Source: Streptomyces sp. V4I2
GTDB taxonomy: Bacteria > Actinomycetota > Actinomycetes > Streptomycetales > Streptomycetaceae
Direction: 5' to 3'
Length of the DNA: 64,000 bases
Assembly: GCF_030817655.1 (NCBI RefSeq)
Contig: NZ_JAUSZM010000003.1
Span: 496,001 to 560,000, forward strand
Shown here: positions 43,004 through 52,060 of the stretch, one piece after another
Layout: each line of letters starts with the position of its first letter
How positions within the stretch are numbered: the stretch's first letter is position 1
Program-made: the position numbers and the translations under genes
Notes under the pieces: generated by a model
The model's input: only the letters and a program-made list of their open reading frames with translations
Database searches by the model: none
Told to the model about the DNA's origin: nothing

Positions 43004-43477
43004 ATGGGCATTCAGATCGATGTAGTGGCGGGTTACCCGATCAACGATGAGATGGAGAGGGTGCTCGGGTTGGCCGAGGCGGTCGGCGAGCCCGTCACTG
43101 TCACGTTCATGTGGGAGGGGCGTGAAGAGGCGGAGCGCGCGGTGCTGGTTCCCGCGGCCACGTTGGCGCTCTGGGAGCATTGGGCCCCGACCGCCTACCC
43201 GAAGGGTGGCGCTGGGGACGAGAACCGCGCTGTGACGGAGGAGCCGGAGCTGGCCCACCCAGCGGAATACGGCGCGTTCACGCTCTTTCGTCGTCGCGTA
43301 GGAGGGCGCACGGCGGTTGCTCGCAAGGGCGTGGTGGTCGCCGAGCTCCTGGACCCCGACGAGGCGCACTGGCTCCAGGAGCAGGCCCGCAATGTCCGCC
43401 AAGGCTTCATGGATCCGAAGCAGAAGGCGGCGTTCGAGGAGTTCCTTGCCCGGCAGCCATCCCCGGATGAGCAGTGA
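43004..43477 (+). CDS. Hypothetical protein
   Basis: The protein has 157 residues from ATG 43004 (MGIQIDVVAGYPINDEMERV). It is soluble and acidic, with TVTFMWEGREEAERAVLVPA, RRVGGRTAVARKGVVVAELL and FMDPKQKAAFEEFLARQPSP. GC at third positions is consistent with coding. I do not recognise a family. No signal peptide or metal motif is seen. Confidence 0.65.
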   Translation: MGIQIDVVAGYPINDEMERVLGLAEAVGEPVTVTFMWEGREEAERAVLVPAATLALWEHWAPTAYPKGGAGDENRAVTEEPELAHPAEYGAFTLFRRRVGGRTAVARKGVVVAELLDPDEAHWLQEQARNVRQGFMDPKQKAAFEEFLARQPSPDEQ

Positions 43478-44744
43478 GGCGCCGATCCATGCTTCGTGGC
43501 TTTGTAATTGTTCTTCAGGCTCTGGTCCAGGCAGTCGCTGCGGGGCCAGACACCGCTTGTCGGCCCTAGCTGGCAGCACCAGGCACCGAAGTACAGTGGC
43601 CCGAGATGTTGCCCTGAGGAGCCAGCGTCAGCCGGGCATCCTCGCATGCGTGCGCCGGGCGGAGGCACAAGCAACTCGTCCTGCTGCCGGCGGACGAGGC
43701 TGACTGGTCCAGCAGGCCGCAGAGTTGGACGTCACCGTCAACACGCTGATGCAGGCAGGTGGGCCTTGATACTGGCGGGGCTGGGAGTCACGATCTTCCC
43801 CACCTGATCTGGCCCGGGTCGGCTCCTGGTCGGCTTGAGGCTTCCAGGGCCTGTCAGTTGGTCGAAAGGCCCTGGAAAACGGGGGGCTCCGCGCGGAACG
43901 GAACCTCATACACCACTGATACGACACACTCGTGCACAGGTGCCGTGTCGACGTGGCGCACCATGTACTCCACCGAACCGTCCCGCGGACGGGAACACCG
44001 GCCCCGGGCCACGGCCTCCGGGGCGCGGCGAGCCGGACCGGCTTGCGAGCCCGCAACTGTGCTTCGTGCCCAGGTCCGTCGGGCACGGCGAGGCCGAGCC
44101 CGACGGGAAAGCGGCAGGCCGCGTGCACGATGAAATCCGGGAGCCGGACGGTGGCGAAGTGCAGTCGGCGGCCGGCTGGGGAACGCACCCAGGGGCTCTG
44201 GGTACGGCTGTCATGCGGATAGCCGTCCGATGGCTGGAAAGGCTTGGCCGCCCGGAGCCCCGCGACGACTCGACCGCCAATGGGGAGATGCGACTCGATC
44301 GCTGGGCAGGGCAACGTCGGCGAGGTCGTCTGCTGGGCTTCACGAGTGCCTGCTTTCGATCGCTGGCGAGCGTTTGGCCAGCTCAGAATTCGAGCGTGAC
44401 CTTCGAAGTGTGGTGAGGGCCGTGCAGACTCAAGATCGGCGTCGCTGTCACGGGCAGCGCGTCGACCGGGTGCAGGATCCGAGGTGTCAAGCAAGATTGT
44501 TCTCGCGAACAGCGGCGTGGCCTGGGGAGGGCTGGCATCGATCCTGTCCGGTGGGTTACGTTGTGCGGCGATGACTACCGGGACGGCCTTGCGCCACGCA
44601 CGGATTGGTGACCCGGTGCTCTCCTGAGCGCCGTACGGGCCGACACCGGCCCGCTGTTGGATCGGGGATCCGGCGCTGCTGCGCGGGCTCCGCCTCCTGT
44701 CGTGTTGATCACAGCTCGACACGTCAACCACGACAGGAGAACGC
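43478..44744. other. 1.3-kb stretch of decayed or non-coding DNA
   Basis: No intact gene can be supported. A piece near 43690-43785 (ELDVTVNTLMQ followed in another frame by RWALILAGL) recalls the VTVNTLxQxAWALLL segment of an NRPS condensation domain. It is too short to call. Long open frames on the minus strand have shadow-like composition. Confidence 0.45.
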
Positions 44745-45479
44745 ATGCCCACCAACACGCTGCACATTCCCACCGCGGACGGCCAGGCCGACGCTTTCGC
44801 CGCCTTCCCCGACGGTGGCGAGCGGCACCCAGGGGTGCTGATGTACGCGGACGGCTTCGGCATCCGGCCCGTGCTGCGGGAGATGGCCCGCGAACTGGCC
44901 GGGCACGGGTACTACGTGCTCGTCCCCAACCCCTTCTACCGGCACGGCCCGGCACCGGTGATCGAACTTCCCGAGCACATCGGAGAAGAGGCCCGGCCCC
45001 AGGTCATGGCCCAGCTGATGCCCTTGATCGAGGCGCACACCGCCGAACGTGTCCTCAGCGACGCCGACGCCTACCTCAGGTTCCTCACCACCCAGCCCGA
45101 AGTCGGCGCCGGACCGTTCGCGGTGACCGGCTACTGCATAGGCGGCCTTCTGGCGATGCGCACCGCCGCGTCCCACCCCGGCCAGGTGGCCGCCGTCGCC
45201 GCATTCCACGGTCCCGTGGGCGCCGACGGGCCCGACAGCCTCGCCAAGATAACTGCCCAGGTCCATCTCGGCCACGCCGAAGGTGACATGACGCCCGTGG
45301 CGCTCGCCGAGCTCAACCAGGCCCTGGATGCCGCGGGGGTCGACTACACCTCCGAGATCTACCCCGGCACCGTCCACGGCTTCACCATGTCCGACACCGA
45401 CACTTTCAACCCCGCCGCGCTGCAGCGCCATTGGGACCGCCTGCTGCCGCTCCTCGACCGCACCCTGGCCAACAGGTGA
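44745..45479 (+). CDS. Dienelactone hydrolase family protein
   Basis: The protein has 244 residues from ATG 44745 with ACAGGAG ahead. It has the alpha/beta hydrolase fold with the Cys nucleophile in VTGYCIGGLLAMRTA near 126, an acid in LGHAEGDMTP near 177 and the His in YPGTVHGFTMSDTD near 210. The Cys-Asp-His triad is that of dienelactone hydrolases, which open dienelactones to maleylacetate. The gene is 30 kb from the maleylacetate reductase, so a link to that pathway is only a possibility. Confidence 0.88.
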   Translation: MPTNTLHIPTADGQADAFAAFPDGGERHPGVLMYADGFGIRPVLREMARELAGHGYYVLVPNPFYRHGPAPVIELPEHIGEEARPQVMAQLMPLIEAHTAERVLSDADAYLRFLTTQPEVGAGPFAVTGYCIGGLLAMRTAASHPGQVAAVAAFHGPVGADGPDSLAKITAQVHLGHAEGDMTPVALAELNQALDAAGVDYTSEIYPGTVHGFTMSDTDTFNPAALQRHWDRLLPLLDRTLANR

Positions 45480-45722
45480 GGCTCCAGCTCGGAAACCAAA
45501 CCTGAAGTACCTGGCTTCGGATTCCTGGCGATGTTTCGAAGCGCGTGGTGAGGGCGGGCGCAGCCCGCTCTCACACCGGCTGGGATACTCGTTTCCCTCA
45601 GCCTTCCGTGCCTTCTCACCTGTGCTCAGGTCCGACGCGTCCCACCGTACGCGTGTGCCCCGAGGGCGGGTACCGGTCTTCCTGGGGATCCAGCATGTAC
45701 CGGATCGTAGAAGACCGCCCGG

Positions 45723-46610
45723 TTACAGCGGGCAGGAACTGGTGAGCCGACCGTCCCGCCAGAGCGTGGTTTCAGGCTGCTCCGCGGCCTCCCACTCCTG
45801 GTGTGCGGTGTGGACGCGGCGCCACAGCGCCGCCCGCGCGGGGGCGTCGACGTCGGTCAGGTTCAGATGGAACACGTCGGCCAGTACGTCGTACCAGTCG
45901 TCGGACGAGTCGATGGTCCGCTCGTACGCGCCTTCGGCGTCGATCCGGCGCAGCACACAGCCGCGCAGCATGTCCACGCCCTTGGCGTCGCGGAGCTGGG
46001 CTTGGAGGACCCGGACGAATCCGGACTCGGGGGAAGTGGACAGCCGCTGGTGCTCCGCGGCGAAGGAGGACAGCTCCACGGGCTCCGGCGCGAAGACCAT
46101 CGCCGTGAAGGCGCCGCGGGGGTCATGGGTGAACCGCCAGCCGCCGGGCACCACCACCGACGGGGCCATCATGTAGGTGAACGGCCCCTGGGTGTAGGTG
46201 CCTTCGCGCAGTGGCAGTGGCTCGTACATCCCGCCGGCGAGCCCGGTGTCGACCAGCCACCGCTCGCCGTCGAGCCCCACGGTGAGCGCGAGATGGTCGC
46301 CGCCCGGGCCCTCGGGATCCTCGACCTCGTCCTGCACCCCGGCCCGGTGCAGGGTCACGTCGTAGCCGAGGGCCGTCAGCAGCGCGGCGAAGGCCCCGTT
46401 GAGGTGGAAGCAGTAGCCGCCGCGCCCGCGCAGGATCCGGGCCACGGATTCCGCGGCGCCGATGCCCGTCGACCGTCCCAGTTGGTTGTCGAGGGTCTCG
46501 TAGGCGACCCGTTCCACCTGCGCCCTGTGCAGTGCCCACAGCGCTTCGGCCGTCGGGGTCGCCGGCCGGGCCACCCCCAGCACGGCCAGATATCCGTCGA
46601 CGTCGATCAT
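45723..46610 (-). CDS. nat: Arylamine N-acetyltransferase
   Basis: The protein has 295 residues from the ATG at 46610 (MIDVDGYLAVLGVARPATPT), chosen for GGGGGAG ahead. The catalytic Cys is in RGRGGYCFHLNGAFAALLTA near 70, His in GGDHLALTVGLDG near 110 and Asp in WLVDTGLAGGMYEPL near 125, the NAT triad. NATs transfer acetyl from acetyl-CoA to arylamines or hydrazines. It is followed by the SnoaL-like gene on its 5' side (46644-47015, same strand, 33 bases apart), so the two may be co-transcribed. Confidence 0.9.
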   Translation of the reverse strand: MIDVDGYLAVLGVARPATPTAEALWALHRAQVERVAYETLDNQLGRSTGIGAAESVARILRGRGGYCFHLNGAFAALLTALGYDVTLHRAGVQDEVEDPEGPGGDHLALTVGLDGERWLVDTGLAGGMYEPLPLREGTYTQGPFTYMMAPSVVVPGGWRFTHDPRGAFTAMVFAPEPVELSSFAAEHQRLSTSPESGFVRVLQAQLRDAKGVDMLRGCVLRRIDAEGAYERTIDSSDDWYDVLADVFHLNLTDVDAPARAALWRRVHTAHQEWEAAEQPETTLWRDGRLTSSCPL

Positions 46611-46643
46611 GCTCCCCCTCAACCGTTCGAACGGATGATCAGC

Positions 46644-47015
46644 CTAGTCGAGGCGGGAGACCTGGTAGTGGCTGATCAGCCAGCCGTCCTCCACCCGCTG
46701 CACCAGGACGGAGAGCTTGACGCCCAGGGTGGGGCGGTCGGTGAAGGAGAAGTCGACGTCCAGATAGCCGAGTACGAGGTCGCCCGCGTACCGTCTGGTC
46801 TCGAGGATCCGGTATTCGGCGGTGAGGCCGAGGGGTTGGGAGTCATAGTAGCCGGCGATGCCCTTCCGTCCGACGCTGTAGGGGTGCAGTCCCTGGAAGA
46901 TCGCGTCCTCGGTGAAGAGGGAGGCGACCCGCTCCGGGGCGTGGGCGTCGACGGCCGCCTTCCACTGGTCGAGGACGCCGCGCAGGACCGCGTGGTCGTC
47001 GGTGGTGCCGTTCAT
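46644..47015 (-). CDS. SnoaL/NTF2-like protein (SgcJ/EcaC type)
   Basis: The protein has 123 residues from the ATG at 47015 with AGGAGG ahead. It has the NTF2-like fold with LDQWKAAVDAHAPERVASLF, IAGYYDSQPLGLTAEYRILE and VQRVEDGWLISHYQVSRLD. Small proteins of this group are ketosteroid-isomerase-like and bind hydrophobic ligands; the catalytic use is unknown. It lies upstream of nat in a likely two-gene unit. Confidence 0.82.
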   Translation of the reverse strand: MNGTTDDHAVLRGVLDQWKAAVDAHAPERVASLFTEDAIFQGLHPYSVGRKGIAGYYDSQPLGLTAEYRILETRRYAGDLVLGYLDVDFSFTDRPTLGVKLSVLVQRVEDGWLISHYQVSRLD

Positions 47016-47139
47016 GGTGTTCCTCCTGTCGGGCGTTTCAGCATGATCTAGCGCGGAACCCTGGGCGTTCACACCCGGGAGGAAGCGCTTCTTAACACTG
47101 CTCTGACCCGCGCGGGCGCGCAGGTCTGCACTATTGACC

Positions 47140-47569
47140 TCAGCCGGGACGTTTCTGGTTCTCGATGTACTCCTTGATGACAGCGAGCGGGGCGCCGCCG
47201 CACGAGGCAGCGAAGTAGGACGGCGACCAGAAGTGCTCACCCCACAGGTACTTGCGGATGTGGCCGGGGAACTCCTGCCTCAGGCGCCGGGCGGAGACAC
47301 CCTTGAGGGAGCCTACGAGGCGGGAGATGGCGACCTTGGGCGGGTAGTGCACGAGCAGGTGGACGTGATCGCGTTCGCCGTTGAACTCCCGCAGCTCCGC
47401 GCCGAAGTCGGTGCACACGTCGCGCATGACCTCTTCGCAGCGCCGAAGGATCTCGTCGGTGAACGGTCCGCGCCGGTACTTGGGGGTGAAGACCAAGTGC
47501 GCGTGCAGGGTGTAGACAATGCTACGGCCCCTGCGAATACCAGGGGTTTGGCCCCCAGCGTCGTGACAT
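47140..47569 (-). pseudogene. tnpA: IS200/IS605 TnpA transposase with an N-terminal frameshift
   Basis: From ATG 47569 the minus strand reads MSRRWGPNP. After a run of four C (around 47543) the frame must shift by one to continue as GIRRGRSIVYTLHAHLVFTP. The HUH motif is in RDHVHLLVHYPPK, and the nucleophile Tyr is in VIKEYIENQKRPG. The catalytic part is whole; no start codon exists in the second frame for at least 25 codons. Loss of one C would restore a 142-residue enzyme. Either the copy is dead, needs frameshifting, or the base is a sequencing error. Confidence 0.82.
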
Positions 47570-47592
47570 AGATCAATGCTACGATCACGCCC

Positions 47593-48750
47593 GTGAAGAT
47601 CGTGACGCAGGTCAAACTCACACCGGATGCCGTGCAGGCATCCGTGCTTGAGCGCACCCTGCGCACGGTCAATGACGCCGCGAACTGGGTATCGGAGGTG
47701 ACGTTCGAGCACGGCGTGCCGCGTGAGTACGAGCTGCGCAAGCACACCTACGCCGAACTCAAAGCGCGGGGGCTGGGAGCGCAGGCCGCGCAACACGTCA
47801 TCAAGAAGGTGCGCGACTCGTACACCACGCTCAAGGCCAACATCCGAGCCGGGAACCTCGGCACGGAAGGCTCTAAGCGTCGCCGCAAGGCCGAGTCCAA
47901 GCCGATCACCTTTCGCCCCGTGGCCGCCCAGCCGTATGACGACCGGTGCCTGAGCTGGCAGTACGACCAGCGGACCGTGTCCATCTGGACCGTGGACGGC
48001 CGGGTCAAGAACGTGCCGTTCGTGTGCTCCGCCGACGCGCTCAAGATGCTCCAGGCGCACCGGCAGGGCGAATCCGACCTGATCGAGCGCGACGGCGTGT
48101 TCTACCTCGTCGCCACCTGTGACGTGCCCGAGGCCGAGCAGTACGAGCCGGACGGCTTCATCGGCGTGGACCTCGGCATCGAGAACATCGCCACCGCCTC
48201 CACCGGCTACCTCGCCGCCGGGCGGGGGCTCAACCGGTACCGCAAGCGACAGCTTGCCCTGCGTGCCAAGCTCCAGAAGAAGCGCACCAAGAGCGCCAAG
48301 CGGCGGCTCAAGGCACGTGCCCGCAAGGAAGCGCGGCACGCCGCGAACACCAACCACATCATCTCCAAGACGATCGTGACCGAGGCTGAACGCACCGGGC
48401 GCGGCCTGTCCCTCGAAGAACTGGGGGGCATCCGCAACCGGGTACGGCTCCGCAAGCCCCAACGGGTCGCACTCCATTCCTGGGCGTTCGCCCAGCTCGG
48501 AGACTTCGTCGTCTACAAGGCCAAGCGGGCCGGTGTACCCCTGGTCTTCGTTGATCCCGCGTACACGTCGCAGACGTGTGCCGAGTGCGGCCACGTCGAC
48601 AAACGCAACCGTGTCGACCAGGGGCTTTTCATCTGCCGGGGGTGCGGGGTCGTTGCCCACGCCGACCGGAATGCTTCCCACAACATCGCCACCCGTGGCG
48701 AGAGCGTGTGGAATGCGGGGCGTGAGTCACGCGTCCCTGCCACCCCATAA
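47593..48750 (+). CDS. tnpB: TnpB RNA-guided nuclease of the IS605 element
   Basis: The 385-residue protein starts at GTG 47593. The RuvC catalytic residues are visible: Asp in GFIGVDLGIENIATAS near 198, Glu in RGLSLEELGGIR near 277, and Asp in VAHADRNASHNIA near 358. The zinc finger is CAECGHVDKRN...CRGCG near 330-350. TnpB proteins cut DNA next to a short motif using an omega-RNA made from the 3' end of the element, and so help keep the element in place. The frame is intact and all catalytic residues are kept, so activity is likely. Confidence 0.93.
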   Translation: MKIVTQVKLTPDAVQASVLERTLRTVNDAANWVSEVTFEHGVPREYELRKHTYAELKARGLGAQAAQHVIKKVRDSYTTLKANIRAGNLGTEGSKRRRKAESKPITFRPVAAQPYDDRCLSWQYDQRTVSIWTVDGRVKNVPFVCSADALKMLQAHRQGESDLIERDGVFYLVATCDVPEAEQYEPDGFIGVDLGIENIATASTGYLAAGRGLNRYRKRQLALRAKLQKKRTKSAKRRLKARARKEARHAANTNHIISKTIVTEAERTGRGLSLEELGGIRNRVRLRKPQRVALHSWAFAQLGDFVVYKAKRAGVPLVFVDPAYTSQTCAECGHVDKRNRVDQGLFICRGCGVVAHADRNASHNIATRGESVWNAGRESRVPATP

Positions 48751-48836
48751 CGGGGTGTCTGGACGGAGGAGTCCACCCCAGCAGCCAGCTGGGCACTACC
48801 TCCAAGCCCGGCCCTTCAGGGCCGGGTCAAGTTGAC
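48751..48836 (+). ncRNA. Right end of the IS605 element and likely 3' part of the omega-RNA
   Basis: The 86 bases between the tnpB stop and the element end include GGAGGAGTCCACCCC and a perfect hairpin CCCGGCCC-TTCA-GGGCCGGG (48807-48826). TCAAGTTGAC follows at the boundary. In characterised elements the omega-RNA covers this area and its guide is the first bases beyond the boundary. The predicted guide therefore starts at 48837 (TGACCCGCGCTCATGC). The exact 5' end is unknown. Confidence 0.55.
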
Positions 48837-49000
48837 TGACCCGCGCTCATGCCGCCGTCGACGTGCAGGATCTCGCCGGTGACGAAGGGGCCGTCTCCAG
48901 GTACAGCACGGCGTCGACGATGTCGCTCACCTCGCCCATCCGCCCGACCGGGTGCAGGGCGGCGAGGGAAGCGTGGGTCTCCTCCGTGTGCCTGTTGCCT
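48837..49000 (-). pseudogene. C-terminal remnant of a short-chain dehydrogenase, cut by the IS605 right end
   Basis: Minus-strand fragments ASLAALHPVGRMGEVSDIVD, AVLYLETA and FVTGEILHVDGGMSAGQ are the end of a classical SDR (GRMGEVxDI, TGEILHVDGG). A one-base shift lies near 48890. Its last codons run into the IS605 right end, which supplies the stop. It overlaps the tail of the TetR frame. Confidence 0.75.
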
Positions 49001-49700
49001 CCTCTTCCCCCGCCGCCGTGCCGCCGTGCGGGCGCGCTCCCGCGATGCGCAGGGCGATGTCGCCGTACTGGTAGGCGAGTTGGTCGACGGAGAACTCGCC
49101 GCCCTCGTGGAACCAGCTGGCGACGCCGATGCCCATGTCGAGGATCGAGTACGAGGCGATGCGGGCCGACTGCACGTGGAAGGCGCCCTCGGCGGCGCCC
49201 TGCTCGATGAGTTCGCGGAAGCGGCGCTCGTAGTCGCTACGGCGGCCGAGCACCCGGTCCTGGTCGGGCTGGTCCAGGCTGCCGATCTCGCGGTTGCCGA
49301 CGAAGGCCTCCAGGCGGTGGCGGGCGTGGTAGCGGATGTGCGCCTCCACGGAGCGGCGCAGCTGTTCCCGGACGTCGTCGGTGCCGGAGACGGCCACGAT
49401 GTTGTCGGCGATGAGCTGTTCCATCGTGCCGATCATGATCTCGGCCAGCAGTTCGTGCTTGGAGGCCACGTGCTTGTAGAGGCTCGGGCCTCGGATGCCC
49501 ACGGCGGCTCCGATGTCGGCCATGGTGGTGGACCGGTAGCCCTGTGCGGCGAAGAGACGCAGCGCGGCCTGACGGATCGCCGACCGGCGGTCGGTGACGG
49601 GCGTGCCCTCGGCCCGGGCCGGCCGGTGCGGCCGCTCGTACGACCCGCTGCGCGGTCCGCTCTGCGACCTGCCGCGCCCCTCGCTCTGGGCTGAGCTCAC
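48927..49700 (-). CDS. TetR-family transcriptional regulator
   Basis: The protein has 257 residues from GTG 49700, which is spaced correctly from AGGA. The helix-turn-helix is RQAALRLFAAQGYRSTTMAD and VGIRGPSLYKHVASKHELLA at about 45-85. The ligand domain resembles KstR-like TetR_C proteins that respond to acyl-CoA esters (YHARHRLEAFVGNREIG). The last 30 residues (GTRRRPTLPSPPCTRSGGWA) overlap the SDR remnant in another frame and are probably not native, so the original C-terminus was nearer residue 225. It diverges from the acyl-CoA dehydrogenase operon and likely controls it. Confidence 0.88.
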   Translation of the reverse strand: MSSAQSEGRGRSQSGPRSGSYERPHRPARAEGTPVTDRRSAIRQAALRLFAAQGYRSTTMADIGAAVGIRGPSLYKHVASKHELLAEIMIGTMEQLIADNIVAVSGTDDVREQLRRSVEAHIRYHARHRLEAFVGNREIGSLDQPDQDRVLGRRSDYERRFRELIEQGAAEGAFHVQSARIASYSILDMGIGVASWFHEGGEFSVDQLAYQYGDIALRIAGARPHGGTAAGEEEATGTRRRPTLPSPPCTRSGGWAR

Positions 49701-49734
49701 GTGCACTCCTGAAGCTATCGACCGTTAGCCGATT

Positions 49735-49816
49735 TCGTCTACTGAGGTGTCCACTATAGCCCGGACCCTTGACAGGCCGACCCCTTCACCTCTGAGATGG
49801 CTAATGGTCAGTAGCC
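49735..49816. promoter_or_regulatory. Divergent promoter region with GGCTAA-type TetR half-sites
   Basis: A perfect -35 TTGACA (49769-49774) faces the acyl-CoA dehydrogenase. Downstream, GGCTAATGGTCAGTAGCC (49799-49816) is an imperfect dyad with 7 of 9 arm positions paired. TTAGCC (49735-49740), the same half-site, lies near the TetR start. A TetR dimer binding at both places would repress both directions. Confidence 0.5.
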
Positions 49817-49832
49817 AAGCTCGGGAGTGAAC

Positions 49833-51035
49833 ATGCCCATCGGGTTCGAGATCGACGAGAGGGTCGCCTCTGTCGCACGGCGCACCACCGCGTTCGTACA
49901 GGACGTGGTGATACCCGAGGAGCGGGCGTGCGACGGGAACGTCCACGCCGGTCCCGAACCACTGCGCCGCCGGCTCCAGCAGGCCGCCCGCGACGCGGGC
50001 GTGTTCGCACCCCACGTCGGCACCGAATGGGGCGGGCTCGGGCTCGACCTGTGCGGCCAGGCAGTGGTGTTCGAGGCGGCCGGGTACTCGCTGCTCGGGC
50101 CGCTGGCGCTGAACTGCGCGGCCCCCGACGAGGGCAACACGCATCTGCTCGAAGTGGTCGCCACAGACGAACAGAAGGAGCGCTATCTGCGGCCGCTGGC
50201 CGCAGGTGAGATCCGGTCCTGCTTCGCGATGACCGAGCCGGCGCCCGGGGCCGGATCCGATCCGCGTGCCCTCGCCACCACCGCGGCCAGGATCGACGGC
50301 GGCTGGCGGATCGACGGACGCAAGTGGTTCATCAGCGGCGCCGACGGGGCGGCCTTCGCCATCTGCATGGCCCGCACCAGCGGCGGACCGGGCGACGCGG
50401 GCGGCGCGACGATGTTCCTCGTCGACGCCGACAACCCGGGAATGAAGATCGTCCGCAATATCGACACGCTGGACCAGGGTCTGTTCGGCGGACACAGCGA
50501 GATCGTCTTCGAGGGCTGCGAAGTCGCCGACAGCGCCGTCCTGGGAGAGGTGGACCAGGGATTCAGGTACGCGCAGGTGCGCCTCGGGCCCGCCCGGATG
50601 ACGCACTGCATGCGCTGGCTCGGCGTGGCGCGGCGGGCCCAGGACATCGCCCTGGAGCGCGCGACGGAGCGCCACGCCTTCGGCACACCGCTGGCCGAAC
50701 TCGGCATGGTGCAGCAGCTGTTGGCCGACTCCGAGATCGACATCGAGACCGGCCGTGCGGTGCTGTGGCGGGCCTGCTGGGAACTGGACCAGGGCCGCTC
50801 GGCCGCCCAGCACACCTCGATCGCCAAGACGTACGTCTCCGAGGCGGTCAACCGGGTGGTCGACCGGTCCGTGCAGGTGTGCGGCGCGCTCGGCATCTCG
50901 GGGGACGCCCCGCTGTCCCGGCTCTACCGGGAGGTGCGTCCCTTCCGGATCTACGACGGTCCTTCCGAGACCCACCGGTGGGCCATCGCCAAGCGTGCGG
51001 TACGGGCGGCGCGGGAGCGGGTGGCCGCACAGTGA
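49833..51035 (+). CDS. Acyl-CoA dehydrogenase (ACAD10/11-like)
   Basis: The protein has 400 residues from ATG 49833, behind CGGGAG. It has the FAD-binding strand motifs CFAMTEPAPGAGSDPRALAT near 133 and RWIDGRKWFISGADGAAF-like segments near 160. The C-terminal helical domain includes VQVCGALGISGDAPLSRLYR near 352, and RIYDGPSETHRWAIAKR is at the end. The catalytic Glu position of short-chain ACADs is replaced by the GPSE region, as in ACAD10/11-like proteins. Those act on 4-hydroxyacyl-CoA or unusual acyl-CoA with a partner kinase, which is encoded next (51032). The stop overlaps the next GTG. Confidence 0.88.
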   Translation: MPIGFEIDERVASVARRTTAFVQDVVIPEERACDGNVHAGPEPLRRRLQQAARDAGVFAPHVGTEWGGLGLDLCGQAVVFEAAGYSLLGPLALNCAAPDEGNTHLLEVVATDEQKERYLRPLAAGEIRSCFAMTEPAPGAGSDPRALATTAARIDGGWRIDGRKWFISGADGAAFAICMARTSGGPGDAGGATMFLVDADNPGMKIVRNIDTLDQGLFGGHSEIVFEGCEVADSAVLGEVDQGFRYAQVRLGPARMTHCMRWLGVARRAQDIALERATERHAFGTPLAELGMVQQLLADSEIDIETGRAVLWRACWELDQGRSAAQHTSIAKTYVSEAVNRVVDRSVQVCGALGISGDAPLSRLYREVRPFRIYDGPSETHRWAIAKRAVRAARERVAAQ

Positions 51036-52060
51036 CCGCAGCCGAGGCTGCCGTGGTCGGCGTCGAACTGCCCGCGCTGCAGCGCTACTTCGAACAGCAT
51101 GTCCCCGAGTGCGCCGGTCCGTTGAGGATCAGGCTGCTCCAGGGCGGGCGCTCCAATCTGACGTACGAGGTGACCGACGGGACCCACCGGTGGGTGCTGC
51201 GCCGGCCCCCGCTGGGGGTGCTGACCCCCACGGCGCACGACATGGACCGCGAGTACCGCGTCGTCGCCGCCCTCGGCGGCACCGGGGTGCCCGTCGCGCG
51301 TGCCGTGCTGTCGTGCCGGGACCCGGAGGCGATCGGCGCGCCGTTCTGCGTCGTCGACTTCGTGGAGGGGACCGTACTGCGCGACGGCGACGACGCTGCC
51401 GTACTGCCGCCCGGCGAGGCACGACGGGCCGCCGACGCGCTCGTGGACGCGCTGGTGGCACTCCACTCGGTCGACGCCTCCGCCATCGGGCTCGGTGACT
51501 TCGGTCGGCCGAACGGCTATCTGGAGCGTCAGGTGCGGCGCTGGCGCGGGCAGTGGGAGAAGGTCGCCACGCGTTCGCTGCCCGACGTCGACGAACTGCA
51601 CACCAGGCTCGCCCGCGCCGCGCCCGTAAGTGGCGCTCCCGCGATCGTGCACGGCGACTACCGCCTGGACAACACCATCCTGGCGCCGGACGGCTACGGC
51701 CGGATCGCGGCGATCGTCGACTGGGAGATGGCCACGCTCGGCGATCCGCTCGCCGACCTAGGGATGCTCCTCATGTACTGGGACCCGACCTGCGAACCGG
51801 TCCTCGCGGCGCGCCACGTCCCGACGGCCAACCCCGGCTTTCCCACCGGCCCCGAACTGGCCGAGCGCTACGCCGCCAAATCCGGCCGCACCATCGACGC
51901 CCTGCCCTACTACCAGGCCCTGGGCTGTTTCAAGCTCGCCGTCATCGCGGAGGGCATCCACGCCCGCTACCTCGCGGGACAGACCGTCGGCACCGGATTC
52001 GAGCGGGTCGGGTCCGCGGTCCCCGCGCTGCTGCGCTCGGGGCTGGAGCTGCTGCCATGA
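51032..52060 (+). CDS. Phosphotransferase-family kinase (ACAD10/11 N-terminal type, APH fold)
   Basis: The protein has 342 residues and starts at GTG 51032, overlapping the dehydrogenase stop. Kinase motifs are LLQGGRSNLTYEVTDG near 35, the catalytic loop VHGDYRLDNTILAPDG near 208 and the Mg-binding IVDWEMATLGDPLADLG near 230. In human ACAD10/11 a kinase of this type phosphorylates the 4-hydroxyl of 4-hydroxyacyl-CoA, and the ACAD domain then eliminates phosphate. Here the two activities are separate but translationally coupled, so the same chemistry is proposed. Confidence 0.87.
   Translation: MTAAEAAVVGVELPALQRYFEQHVPECAGPLRIRLLQGGRSNLTYEVTDGTHRWVLRRPPLGVLTPTAHDMDREYRVVAALGGTGVPVARAVLSCRDPEAIGAPFCVVDFVEGTVLRDGDDAAVLPPGEARRAADALVDALVALHSVDASAIGLGDFGRPNGYLERQVRRWRGQWEKVATRSLPDVDELHTRLARAAPVSGAPAIVHGDYRLDNTILAPDGYGRIAAIVDWEMATLGDPLADLGMLLMYWDPTCEPVLAARHVPTANPGFPTGPELAERYAAKSGRTIDALPYYQALGCFKLAVIAEGIHARYLAGQTVGTGFERVGSAVPALLRSGLELLP

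Larger units (their letters stand above)
47139..48836 (+). mobile_element. IS605-type insertion sequence (divergent tnpA/tnpB)
   Basis: The element is about 1.7 kb. The left boundary follows TTGAC at 47134-47138, and the right end finishes in TTGAC at 48832-48836 after a strong hairpin. Joining the flanks (CTATTGAC to TGACCCGCG) restores a continuous SDR 3' end. IS200/605 elements insert 3' of a short TTGAY-like target and do not duplicate it, which fits. tnpA is leftward and tnpB rightward, the IS605 layout. The boundaries are inferred and may be off by a few bases. Confidence 0.75.

Noticed and set aside
43640..43785. Fragment resembling an NRPS condensation domain
   Set aside because: Fewer than 30 residues in two frames; too little to support the assignment.
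43628..44863. 411-codon minus-strand frame
   Set aside because: Its N-terminal part is antisense to the dienelactone hydrolase gene and the rest has no recognisable domain.
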